The notes under the pieces: model-generated
Databases searched by the model: none
Told to the model about the DNA's origin: nothing
The model's input: the letters and a program-made list of their open reading frames with translations, nothing else
Source of the DNA: an uncultured Clostridium sp.
Lineage (GTDB): Bacteria > Bacillota > Clostridia > TANB77 > CAG-508
Assembly: GCA_946565805.1 (NCBI GenBank)
Contig: CAMNWO010000002.1
Location: 62,001-126,000, forward strand
Length of the DNA stretch: 64,000 bases
Direction of reading: 5' to 3'
Program-made: the position numbers and the translations under genes
Shown: piece after piece, positions 57,381-64,000 of the stretch
How positions within the stretch are numbered: the stretch's first letter is position 1
How the letters are laid out: each line of letters starts with the position of its first letter

Positions 57381-57502
57381 TCTTATTACCTCCCTGAAAA
57401 TATCTTAATGAAATTATAGCATTTTCTTGTATTTTTGTAAATAAAAAAAGCAAATATTGTGAACAAGGTAGCACTAATAGTGCAATAAAAATTTTTAAAT
57501 AA

Positions 57503-57531
57503 TTGACAAAATAAGAAAAATATTGTATCAT
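57503..57531 (+). promoter_or_regulatory. Promoter of the 57567 operon
   Basis: TTGACA 57503-57508, 17 bases, TATCAT 57526-57531, with TGTTCACTA immediately downstream. Confidence 0.65.
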
Positions 57532-57566
57532 GTTCACTAATAGGAAACGAAAGAGAGGAGAAATAT

Positions 57567-57776
57567 ATGGAGCCAGAAGTAGTAGGAAAAAGAGTTAAAA
57601 AATTATTGGAAAAGAATAGAATAGAAATAGAAGAATTCGCACAGAAAATGGGAATTGGTGTAGAGGTATTGCAAAAGAAATTAAAAGGAGAAGAAGAATT
57701 TTATTTAGACGAAATGATAAAAATTAAAGTTATTTTTCAATTAGATACAAAAAGTTGTGATGAATTATTTTTTTAG
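57567..57776 (+). CDS. Small XRE-like protein
   Basis: 69 residues, VGKRVKKLLEKNRIEIEEFAQKMGIGVEVLQKKLKG; a short XRE-like fold. ATG with AGAGGAG. First gene after the promoter and probably regulates or belongs to the operon with the Nudix and radical-SAM genes, 92 bases on. Confidence 0.6.
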   Translation: MEPEVVGKRVKKLLEKNRIEIEEFAQKMGIGVEVLQKKLKGEEEFYLDEMIKIKVIFQLDTKSCDELFF

Positions 57777-57868
57777 CTTAAAACAGTTTCGTAAAAGAAA
57801 AGGAGGGTTTCGTAAAAAAAACGGAATAAATGTAAACTTATATATTAGTATTTGGAAGGGAGGAAAAT

Positions 57869-58309
57869 ATGAAAGAAAGAAATAGGTTACCTGTTAGTGT
57901 TCAATTAATATTAGAAAAAGAGGATAAAATATTATTAATGAAACGAAAAAATACAGGATACGAAGATGGCAAATATGCATTGCCAGGAGGACATGTAGAA
58001 GCAAATGAAGAAATTAGAAAAGCTATGATAAGAGAAGCAAAAGAGGAAATTGGCATACATCTAAACTTACAAGATATACAGCTCTATAAAGTAATGAATA
58101 GAAAAGTAAGTGAAGACCAAGAATATATTGATTTCATATTTAAGGCCAATCAATGGACAGGAGATATCACAAATGAAGAAGAAGATAAATGTGAAGAAAT
58201 AAAATGGGTAGACATGAATGAAATTCCAGAAAACACACTAAATTATATACCAAAAATGTTAAAAAGTCAGGAAGCAATGTATTTACCTTTTAATTGGGAG
58301 GAAATGTAA
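57869..58309 (+). CDS. Nudix hydrolase
   Basis: 146 residues. Nudix box GGHVEANEEIRKAMIREAKEEIGI (positions 44-67) has all catalytic Glu residues. Hydrolyses a nucleoside diphosphate linked to X; substrate unknown. ATG with GGAGG. One base separates its stop from the first radical-SAM gene. Confidence 0.88.
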   Translation: MKERNRLPVSVQLILEKEDKILLMKRKNTGYEDGKYALPGGHVEANEEIRKAMIREAKEEIGIHLNLQDIQLYKVMNRKVSEDQEYIDFIFKANQWTGDITNEEEDKCEEIKWVDMNEIPENTLNYIPKMLKSQEAMYLPFNWEEM

Positions 58310-58310
58310 G

Positions 58311-59210
58311 ATGAAAAAAACAACAACAGCAATAATTACCTATGATACAGAAGAAGATACCTATGATATTAAACTAAAAAACCCATTATCTGTGTGTTGG
58401 CAAATTACAACCAAATGCAATCTAAATTGCAAATACTGTTTATCTGCTTCAGGAGCAGGAGGAAATTACGGATTAAACACAAAAGAAGCCATTGAAATTA
58501 TTAATCAACTAGGAAAATTGGGAATTAATAGATTGGATTTTACAGGAGGAGAACCATTAGTAAGAAGTGATTTGGAAAAATTAATTCAATGTGCTAAATA
58601 CAATCATATTAATACCATTGTTACCACCAATACGACATTATTAAATGATAAAAATATAGAAGCATTGAAATTAGCAGACTTAGTACAAATTAGTGTAGAC
58701 GGGCCAAAAGAAATTCACAATGAACAAAAACAAAGCGATGTATTTGACCAAACAATTGAAAATATTAAAAAATTAAAACAAGCAGGATGCAAAATAAGAT
58801 TAAATAGTTTTATTTACAATTCAAATAAACAATATGTGGATTATCTAATTAATTTATCAAAAGAATTAGATTTATTTTCTCATTTATTTATTATTTTTAC
58901 ACCACAAGGAAGAGGAAAAGAACACCTAGAAGAGATTATACCAGAAAAAGAAGTGGAAAAAATAAAAGAAAAAATACTAAATTATAGAAAAAAGGAACAC
59001 AGAAATATTAGGCTATATGACTATAATGAATATCTTCATTCTTGTGTTTTATTAACACCAATGGGAGATGTTATATCACAAGGATTTTACGAAGAAGACT
59101 CAGTAAAAGTTGGAAATATAGTAGAACAACCATTAGAAGAAATTTTTGCAAATGAGATATTTGATCATCCAACTCATGTATTGCATTATTTACAAAGGAG
59201 GGCAAAATAA
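58311..59210 (+). CDS. Radical SAM enzyme 1 of a paired system
   Basis: 299 residues. CX3CX2C in QITTKCNLNCKYCLSASG near residue 34, GGEPL motif in DFTGGEPLVRSDL near 85. Ends in a partial SPASM-like region with only CVLLTPMGDVI. The GG..GG-rich start and the MoaA/PqqE-like core do not specify a substrate. It overlaps the second radical-SAM gene by one base (59210). Confidence 0.8.
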   Translation: MKKTTTAIITYDTEEDTYDIKLKNPLSVCWQITTKCNLNCKYCLSASGAGGNYGLNTKEAIEIINQLGKLGINRLDFTGGEPLVRSDLEKLIQCAKYNHINTIVTTNTTLLNDKNIEALKLADLVQISVDGPKEIHNEQKQSDVFDQTIENIKKLKQAGCKIRLNSFIYNSNKQYVDYLINLSKELDLFSHLFIIFTPQGRGKEHLEEIIPEKEVEKIKEKILNYRKKEHRNIRLYDYNEYLHSCVLLTPMGDVISQGFYEEDSVKVGNIVEQPLEEIFANEIFDHPTHVLHYLQRRAK

Positions 59211-60181
59211 TGTTAGACACTATACTTGACAGAACAGATAATACAATGTTGTCTAATGGTATCGTAATCAATAACAAATTTTTCCCTAAAAAGAATTTAC
59301 AATCAGGAACACTTAGAATTGTTTTGACAACAGAATGTAACTATAAATGTAAATATTGTTTTGCAGAAGGAGAACAAAATAAAGAAAGTAGAATTATACC
59401 ATTAGAAAAACTAAAACCAGTTTTAAAAACTGCCAAGGAATTTGGAATTAATAAAATTAAATTAACAGGAGGAGAACCTCTTTTATACCCTGAAATGGAA
59501 GAATTACTAGAATATATTAGAGAAATACAAATACCATATGTTGATTTAACAACTAACATTTCTTTATTAAATGAAAAAAATATCGAATTATTAAATCGAT
59601 ACGATGTAAATGCTCTAACATTAAGTTTAAATACCTTAAACAAAGAAAAATATGAAGAATTAAGTGGTTTTCACAATTTCGATTTAGTAAAACGAAATCT
59701 ACAAAAAACAATTGAAACTTTCGAAGGAAAAATTAGAATTAACTGTATTATTTTTGATGAAAATTATAAAGAAAAAGATTATCAAGAAATAATTCAACTA
59801 TGCCAAGAATATAAGTTAGGAATGAGATTAATAGAACCATCAAAAGTAGATGGATTTCCGATTACTTATACAAAAGAAAAGTTTGAAAAATTTACCAAAC
59901 AATTAAAAAAGAAAGCAGATAAAGTAATTTCTTCTGATTGCAATTCGGTAGAATACCTATTTTTTGCGGATTGGTATCTAACCATTATGCACAGTCTATG
60001 TGATAATAAAATCTGCGAAGCTTGCCCAAAATATATGTATATTCGAATTACTTCCGATTTAAAATTAAAACCATGTTTATCTAGAAGAGATACAGAAATA
60101 CCGATCGATTTAGAATGTGAACAAACCATAGAAAAATCATTTATACAAGCTATTAATTATATGGGAGTGGGGTTAAAGTGA
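59210..60181 (+). CDS. Radical SAM enzyme 2, MoaA-like
   Basis: 323 residues. CX3CX2C in TTECNYKCKYCFAEGEQN near 45, KLTGGEPLLYPEM near 85, LSLNTLNKEKYEEL near 150. The C-terminal cysteines CDNKICEACPKYMYIRI and PCLSR recall the second [4Fe-4S] cluster of MoaA, yet no molybdenum-cofactor genes are near. ATG overlaps the previous stop; the next gene overlaps its stop by four bases. Confidence 0.82.
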   Translation: MLDTILDRTDNTMLSNGIVINNKFFPKKNLQSGTLRIVLTTECNYKCKYCFAEGEQNKESRIIPLEKLKPVLKTAKEFGINKIKLTGGEPLLYPEMEELLEYIREIQIPYVDLTTNISLLNEKNIELLNRYDVNALTLSLNTLNKEKYEELSGFHNFDLVKRNLQKTIETFEGKIRINCIIFDENYKEKDYQEIIQLCQEYKLGMRLIEPSKVDGFPITYTKEKFEKFTKQLKKKADKVISSDCNSVEYLFFADWYLTIMHSLCDNKICEACPKYMYIRITSDLKLKPCLSRRDTEIPIDLECEQTIEKSFIQAINYMGVGLK

Positions 60182-60819
60182 AAGTATCTAAAATAAAAGG
60201 ACTAAAAATGCTGCAGATGTTAGATTTTCCAACGATAAAACAAATTGATCCCAATCTTTTGGACCAAAACAGTCAAATATTGAAACAAGGATTGAGTGTA
60301 AGAACATCACCTAAAAAAGATAGAGAGAATAATGTGTACTTACCATCTATTCATAATTGTACCAATCTAAATGAGCTAAGAGGATTTATTAATCAGTATC
60401 AAAATCAGTATCATATTATTGTACATCCAACTGTAAAGCCTGAGCAAATAGGTTCTATTTCTAAATATCAAGCAGGGGAAGATAAAGTAGTAATTGAAAT
60501 TTTCAAAGATTTTGAAACACGAAAAAAAGGAATTATAGAAAATAGAGCAACGATACCAGTTATGGGAAATAGATTTGCAATTAGCCAACTAGAAATGCAG
60601 GAGAAAAAGGAAGAAGAATTTAAGATATTTGGAAAAGTAATAAGAGAAGTCAGTCAGATGCCTTTTGAAAGCTATGATGCGGAATTTGTTGTTGAAAATG
60701 GACAAGTACTTTTTACAGATTTGACAATACAAGGAAGAAGTGATGAAGCCTATGCAAAAGAACTAGAAAAGCAAGCAGAACAAAGAGAAATAGATAAGGA
60801 AAAACAAAGATGGCGATAA
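60178..60819 (+). CDS. Unknown protein coupled to the radical-SAM pair
   Basis: 213 residues, GTG start in a 4-base overlap. GLSVRTSPKKDRENNVYLPS and YHIIVHPTVKPEQIGSIS are weakly like the N-terminal ATP-grasp part of PEP-synthase enzymes, but this is by eye and unsure. C-terminal charged helix EAYAKELEKQAEQREIDKEK. Its tight coupling suggests it is the partner or substrate handler of the two radical-SAM enzymes. Confidence 0.55.
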   Translation: MKVSKIKGLKMLQMLDFPTIKQIDPNLLDQNSQILKQGLSVRTSPKKDRENNVYLPSIHNCTNLNELRGFINQYQNQYHIIVHPTVKPEQIGSISKYQAGEDKVVIEIFKDFETRKKGIIENRATIPVMGNRFAISQLEMQEKKEEEFKIFGKVIREVSQMPFESYDAEFVVENGQVLFTDLTIQGRSDEAYAKELEKQAEQREIDKEKQRWR

Positions 60820-60875
60820 TACCATCTTTTTTTGTTGTATAGTTAGGATACAATAAAAATACATTCAAGAAAAAG

Positions 60876-60904
60876 TTGGCAAAACCTAAATAACATGATA
60901 TAAT
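60876..60904 (+). promoter_or_regulatory. Promoter of dxs
   Basis: TTGGCA 60876-60881, 17-base spacer, TATAAT 60899-60904. Confidence 0.7.
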
Positions 60905-60962
60905 AGGTTAACTCAATAATAAGATAGCAAGAAATAAATATTTAAAATAAAAGGTGATAAAA

Positions 60963-62840
60963 ATGATAGAAAACATAAACTCTCCAGAAGATATCAAAAA
61001 ATTAAACACCAAAGAAAAAAAGGAACTAGCAAAAGAAATCAGAAAATACATTTTAGAAATCGTATCAGAAAACGGAGGACATTTAGCCTCTAATTTAGGT
61101 GTTGTGGAATTAACCATAGCATTACACAGTATATTTAATTTACCAAAAGATAAGATTGTATGGGATGTTGGTCATCAAACTTATGTACATAAAATCATAA
61201 CAGGAAGAAGAGAACAATTAAAAACTTTACGAAAATTAAAGGGAATAGCAGGTTTTCCAAAAAGCAAAGAGTCTGATACAGATAGCTTCAATACTGGACA
61301 TAGTAGTACCTCAATTTCAGTAGCATTAGGGATGGCAAGAGCAAGAGACATAAAAGGAGAAGATAATTCCGTAATAGCGGTAATAGGTGATGGAGCTTTA
61401 ACAGGGGGAATGGCATTAGAAGCGTTAAATGATGCTGGTTGGAGTAAGACTAGAATGACAGTTATATTAAATGACAACGAAATGAGCATATCTAAAAATA
61501 TTGGTGGAATTAATATGCTACTTAGTAAATTAAGAACGAAAAAGACTTACAGTAAATCCAGCGAAGCAGTGAAAAAAATGGTTTTAAAAATGCCAGCGAT
61601 AGGAAAGCCAATTGTAAAGGCAGTTGTAAGAATTAAAAGAAGTATTAAACAACTGATAATACCAAAAATGTTTTTTGAAGATATTGGATTTCGTTATTTA
61701 GGACCAGTAGATGGACATGATATAGAAGCATTAGAAAGAATGTTAAAAATCAGCAAGCAATTAGAAGGTCCAGTATTAATTCACGTATTAACGAAAAAAG
61801 GAAAAGGATATGAAATTGCTGAAAAAAATCCAGATAAATTTCATGCAACAGGTCCGTTTGACTTAGAAACAGGAAAAAGTAAAAAAGAAAAGAAAAAAGA
61901 TTATTCGAAAGTATTTGGCGAAAAATTAGTAGAATTAGCCAAAAAGAATGAAAAGATTGTAGCCATTACAGCATCTATGAAAGATGGGACAGGACTTACC
62001 GAATTTGCAAAAGAATTTCCAGAAAGATTTTTCGATATTGGGATAGCAGAGCAACATGCAATAGGACTAGCAGCAGGTATGGCGAAAGAGGGAACAATTC
62101 CAGTTGTACCAATTTATTCCTCTTTTTATCAAAGAGCTTATGACCAAGTAATACATGATGTAGCGATACAAAATTTACCAGTTATTATGTGTGTTGATAG
62201 AGCTGGAGTAGTAGGTGCAGATGGGGAAACTCATCAAGGAACACTAGATATGGCATTCTTTCGATTAATTCCTAATTTAACTGTTATGGCACCGAAAAAT
62301 TTTAAAGAATTAGAAGAAATGTTAGAGTTTGCAGTTGATTTAGGAAAGCCAGTTGTCATTCGTTACCCAAGAGGTGGAGAGAGCAAAAATAAAATAGAAA
62401 AGCAAGGAAGAATAGAATTCGGAAAAGCAGAAATACTAAAAGAAGGAAATGATTTGAGTATCATAGCAATTGGTAAAACAGTAGCAAGAGCTATGGAAAT
62501 AGCAGAAGAAATTGAAAAAGAGCAAAAAGAAATAACAGTAGAAGTAATCAATGCCAGATTTTTAAAACCAATTGATAAACAAACAATAAAACAATCTTTA
62601 CAAAAAACAAAAAGAGCAATAACGATAGAAGATGGGACTATTATAAATGGTCTAGCAACTGCTGTTCAAGAAATAATCATGCAAGAAAATTTAAAAGAAG
62701 TCAAATTGAAAAATTATGCCTACCCAGATCAATATATTGAACATGGAGAAGTAGATGAGCTAGAAAAAATTTATGGTGTAGATGCTAAAACAGTAAAAGA
62801 GGATTGGGAAGCGGAATTTAAAAATTTCTTAGCTGTATAG
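60963..62840 (+). CDS. dxs: 1-deoxy-D-xylulose-5-phosphate synthase
   Basis: 625 residues from ATG 60963 (AAAGGTGA). Thiamine-diphosphate enzyme, first step of the MEP isoprenoid pathway. GGHLASNLGVVELTIALH, the TPP motif GDGALTGGMALEALNDAG near 150, HATGPFD, and DRAGVVGADGETHQG are seen. Followed by a YlmH-like gene, 30 bases on. Confidence 0.97.
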   Translation: MIENINSPEDIKKLNTKEKKELAKEIRKYILEIVSENGGHLASNLGVVELTIALHSIFNLPKDKIVWDVGHQTYVHKIITGRREQLKTLRKLKGIAGFPKSKESDTDSFNTGHSSTSISVALGMARARDIKGEDNSVIAVIGDGALTGGMALEALNDAGWSKTRMTVILNDNEMSISKNIGGINMLLSKLRTKKTYSKSSEAVKKMVLKMPAIGKPIVKAVVRIKRSIKQLIIPKMFFEDIGFRYLGPVDGHDIEALERMLKISKQLEGPVLIHVLTKKGKGYEIAEKNPDKFHATGPFDLETGKSKKEKKKDYSKVFGEKLVELAKKNEKIVAITASMKDGTGLTEFAKEFPERFFDIGIAEQHAIGLAAGMAKEGTIPVVPIYSSFYQRAYDQVIHDVAIQNLPVIMCVDRAGVVGADGETHQGTLDMAFFRLIPNLTVMAPKNFKELEEMLEFAVDLGKPVVIRYPRGGESKNKIEKQGRIEFGKAEILKEGNDLSIIAIGKTVARAMEIAEEIEKEQKEITVEVINARFLKPIDKQTIKQSLQKTKRAITIEDGTIINGLATAVQEIIMQENLKEVKLKNYAYPDQYIEHGEVDELEKIYGVDAKTVKEDWEAEFKNFLAV

Positions 62841-62869
62841 GAAATTAATCAAAACAGAAAGGAAATAAA

Positions 62870-63673
62870 ATGGACAAACAACAATTATTAAAGGATTACA
62901 AAAAACAAGAAGATAAGATATGTTTATCACAAATATTAGATAAAATAGAATTTTCAAGAACAAGAGAAAAAATAGAATATACAGATTTTTTAGATATGTA
63001 TCAAGTAGCTCTAGTAGAGAATTTTTTAAGAAAAATTAAATTTCAAAATTATCAATTATATGGAGGATACGATGAAGCAGAAAGAAGAATATTAGTTGTG
63101 TATCCAGAAAAATATAATGAAAAGATGTTAGAAAAAAATTATAATAAGATGGTAAAAATAGTAAGAGTACAATTACCACAAGAAGAAAAGGGAAAGTATT
63201 CACATAGAAATTATTTAGGTGGAATTGTTAAACTTGGTTTAAAAAGAGAGAAAGTAGGAGATATTATAGTTCAAGAACAAGGGGCAGATATTATTACAAT
63301 ACAAGATTTTGCAGACATTTTAAAGCAACAATTACCTTCTTTAACTCGATTTGAAAATAGCCAAATAACAATAGAAGAGATAGAAAATATGCAAAAAAGA
63401 GAGGTAAAAATAGAACAAGTAAAAATTATTGTTCCTTCTTTAAGATTAGATAATTTTGTATCTGATTTAGCTAGAACATCTAGAAGTAAGGCGGTTCAAA
63501 TCATAGACCAAGAAAGAGTTTTTGTAAATGGACAAAATGAAACGAAGGCTTCTAAACAATTAAAATTGAATGATATTATTACTATTCGAGGAAAAGGAAG
63601 ATTTGTTATTAAAGAGTTTTCGGGGACTACTAGAAGTGGAAGAACAGTGGTTTTAATAGAAAAATATGTATAA
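62870..63673 (+). CDS. YlmH-like RNA-binding protein with S4 domain
   Basis: 267 residues. The C-terminal S4 domain is SLRLDNFVSDLARTSRSKAVQII then RVFVNGQNETKASKQLKLNDIITIRGKGRF; the N-terminal part is the YlmH domain. YlmH homologues bind RNA or stalled ribosomes; in other Firmicutes they sit near sepF and divIVA, but here they follow dxs. ATG with AAAGGA. Confidence 0.9.
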   Translation: MDKQQLLKDYKKQEDKICLSQILDKIEFSRTREKIEYTDFLDMYQVALVENFLRKIKFQNYQLYGGYDEAERRILVVYPEKYNEKMLEKNYNKMVKIVRVQLPQEEKGKYSHRNYLGGIVKLGLKREKVGDIIVQEQGADIITIQDFADILKQQLPSLTRFENSQITIEEIENMQKREVKIEQVKIIVPSLRLDNFVSDLARTSRSKAVQIIDQERVFVNGQNETKASKQLKLNDIITIRGKGRFVIKEFSGTTRSGRTVVLIEKYV

Positions 63674-63676
63674 ATA

Positions 63677-63712
63677 AAAGAAGAATTCCAATAAAAGGAG
63701 AATTCTTCTTAT
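63677..63712 (+). terminator. Terminator after the YlmH-like gene
   Basis: AAGAAGAATTC / GAGAATTCTTCTT hairpin with a T-rich tail. Confidence 0.8.
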
Positions 63713-63741
63713 TTTTGCCTAATTTTTCAGATAAAAGTTTC

Positions 63742-63770
63742 TTGACAAGTATCAAATTAGTCTATATAAT
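63742..63770 (+). promoter_or_regulatory. Promoter of the terminal coiled-coil gene
   Basis: TTGACA 63742-63747, 17-base spacer, TATAAT 63765-63770. Confidence 0.8.
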
Positions 63771-63821
63771 CCTGACATAGCTGTAAATGATTTTTGAAAT
63801 AAAAGAGAAAGGAGGACGAAA

Positions 63822-64000
63822 ATGGAACAACAAAATAATGAGATATTAGATAAAGTATCAGCCATATTATCAGTTCAAGATAAAATATTAGAAGTACAAC
63901 AGCAAATGCAAGAAAAGCAAGAAGAAATGATAGCCTCACAACAGCAAATGCAAGAAAAGCAAGAAGAAATGATAGCCTCACAACAACAAATGCAAGAAAA
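63822..64000 (+). CDS. Glutamine-rich coiled-coil repeat protein, partial
   Basis: The first 59 residues are visible; it runs off the right edge. ATG with GGAGG. After a short lead, a 14-residue unit QQQMQEKQEEMIAS repeats from 63897, encoded by a 42-base tandem repeat. No function can be given from this start; repeat-number change by slippage is likely. Confidence 0.75.
   Translation, partial: MEQQNNEILDKVSAILSVQDKILEVQQQMQEKQEEMIASQQQMQEKQEEMIASQQQMQE
63897..64000 (+). repeat. 42-base tandem repeat in the partial gene
   Basis: Units at 63897-63938 and 63939-63980 and a partial third to the window edge; units differ by single bases. The length is a multiple of three, so repeat gain or loss keeps the frame. 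Confidence 0.85.

Noticed and set aside
59210..60181. Genuine MoaA of molybdenum-cofactor synthesis
   Set aside because: No moaC, moeA or mog-type genes nearby, and the C-terminal GTP-binding end is not clear.

Overview
The window comes from a very AT-rich, low-GC Gram-positive bacterium. Gene content and order point to class Clostridia, probably an uncultured gut anaerobe: radA-disA, sepF-divIVA, ctsR-mcsA-mcsB-clpC, a GGGtGRT-family protein beside a NifU-like scaffold, TasA/camelysin-like surface proteins, and DivIVA/SepF-type division. Species cannot be named from sequence alone. Stop codons behave normally; TGA ends mutL, for example.

The most striking feature is in translation. Eight otherwise normal genes are each broken by a single extra C placed directly before a GGA or GGT glycine codon, so the zero frame meets an in-frame CGG triplet and soon afterwards a stop. 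They are mtaB, radA, a TasA-like paralogue, an HD-domain gene, an HlyD-like gene, divIVA, a beta-CASP metallo-beta-lactamase gene and nfeD. Skipping that C (+1) restores a full-length protein, mostly at a conserved glycine. I found only one other in-frame CGG in all the genes (16459-16461). CGG split across two codons is common and causes no break. This looks like systematic +1 recoding at CGG rather than eight pseudogenes or random errors.

Layout: 1-7.8 kb holds tsaE (partial), mreB, mtaB, a RAYT transposase inside its own repeats, radA, disA and a cyclophilin. 7.8-13.4 kb holds tRNA-His and tRNA-Gln, a HAD phosphatase, and a divergent cluster of TasA/camelysin-like surface proteins. 13.5-31 kb holds an HD protein, a divergent SecD/SecF pair, mutL, miaA, an HlyD-like protein, sepF, divIVA, rsmD, ftsK/spoIIIE and a beta-CASP nuclease. 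30-36 kb holds a GH15 glucoamylase, a second RAYT element, gapA and an LPKAG cell-wall protein. 36-41 kb holds carAB behind a possible leader-peptide attenuator. 41-46 kb holds pgk-tpiA-gpmI; pgk and gapA share an almost identical promoter plus inverted repeat. 46-51 kb holds the Fe-S scaffold, MazG-like and GGGtGRT genes, a DMT transporter, and SPFH and NfeD proteins. 51-57 kb holds the CtsR-controlled protein-arginine-kinase/Clp operon. 57-64 kb holds two small HTH proteins, a compact Nudix / two radical-SAM / unknown operon, dxs, a YlmH-like protein and the start of a coiled-coil repeat gene.

Many intergenic gaps hold long inverted repeats built on GGGGACA- or GGGACAGG-type motifs. Two repeat families flank RAYT transposases, and several copies supply the stop codon of the gene before them. 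There is no CRISPR array, prophage or rRNA in the window.
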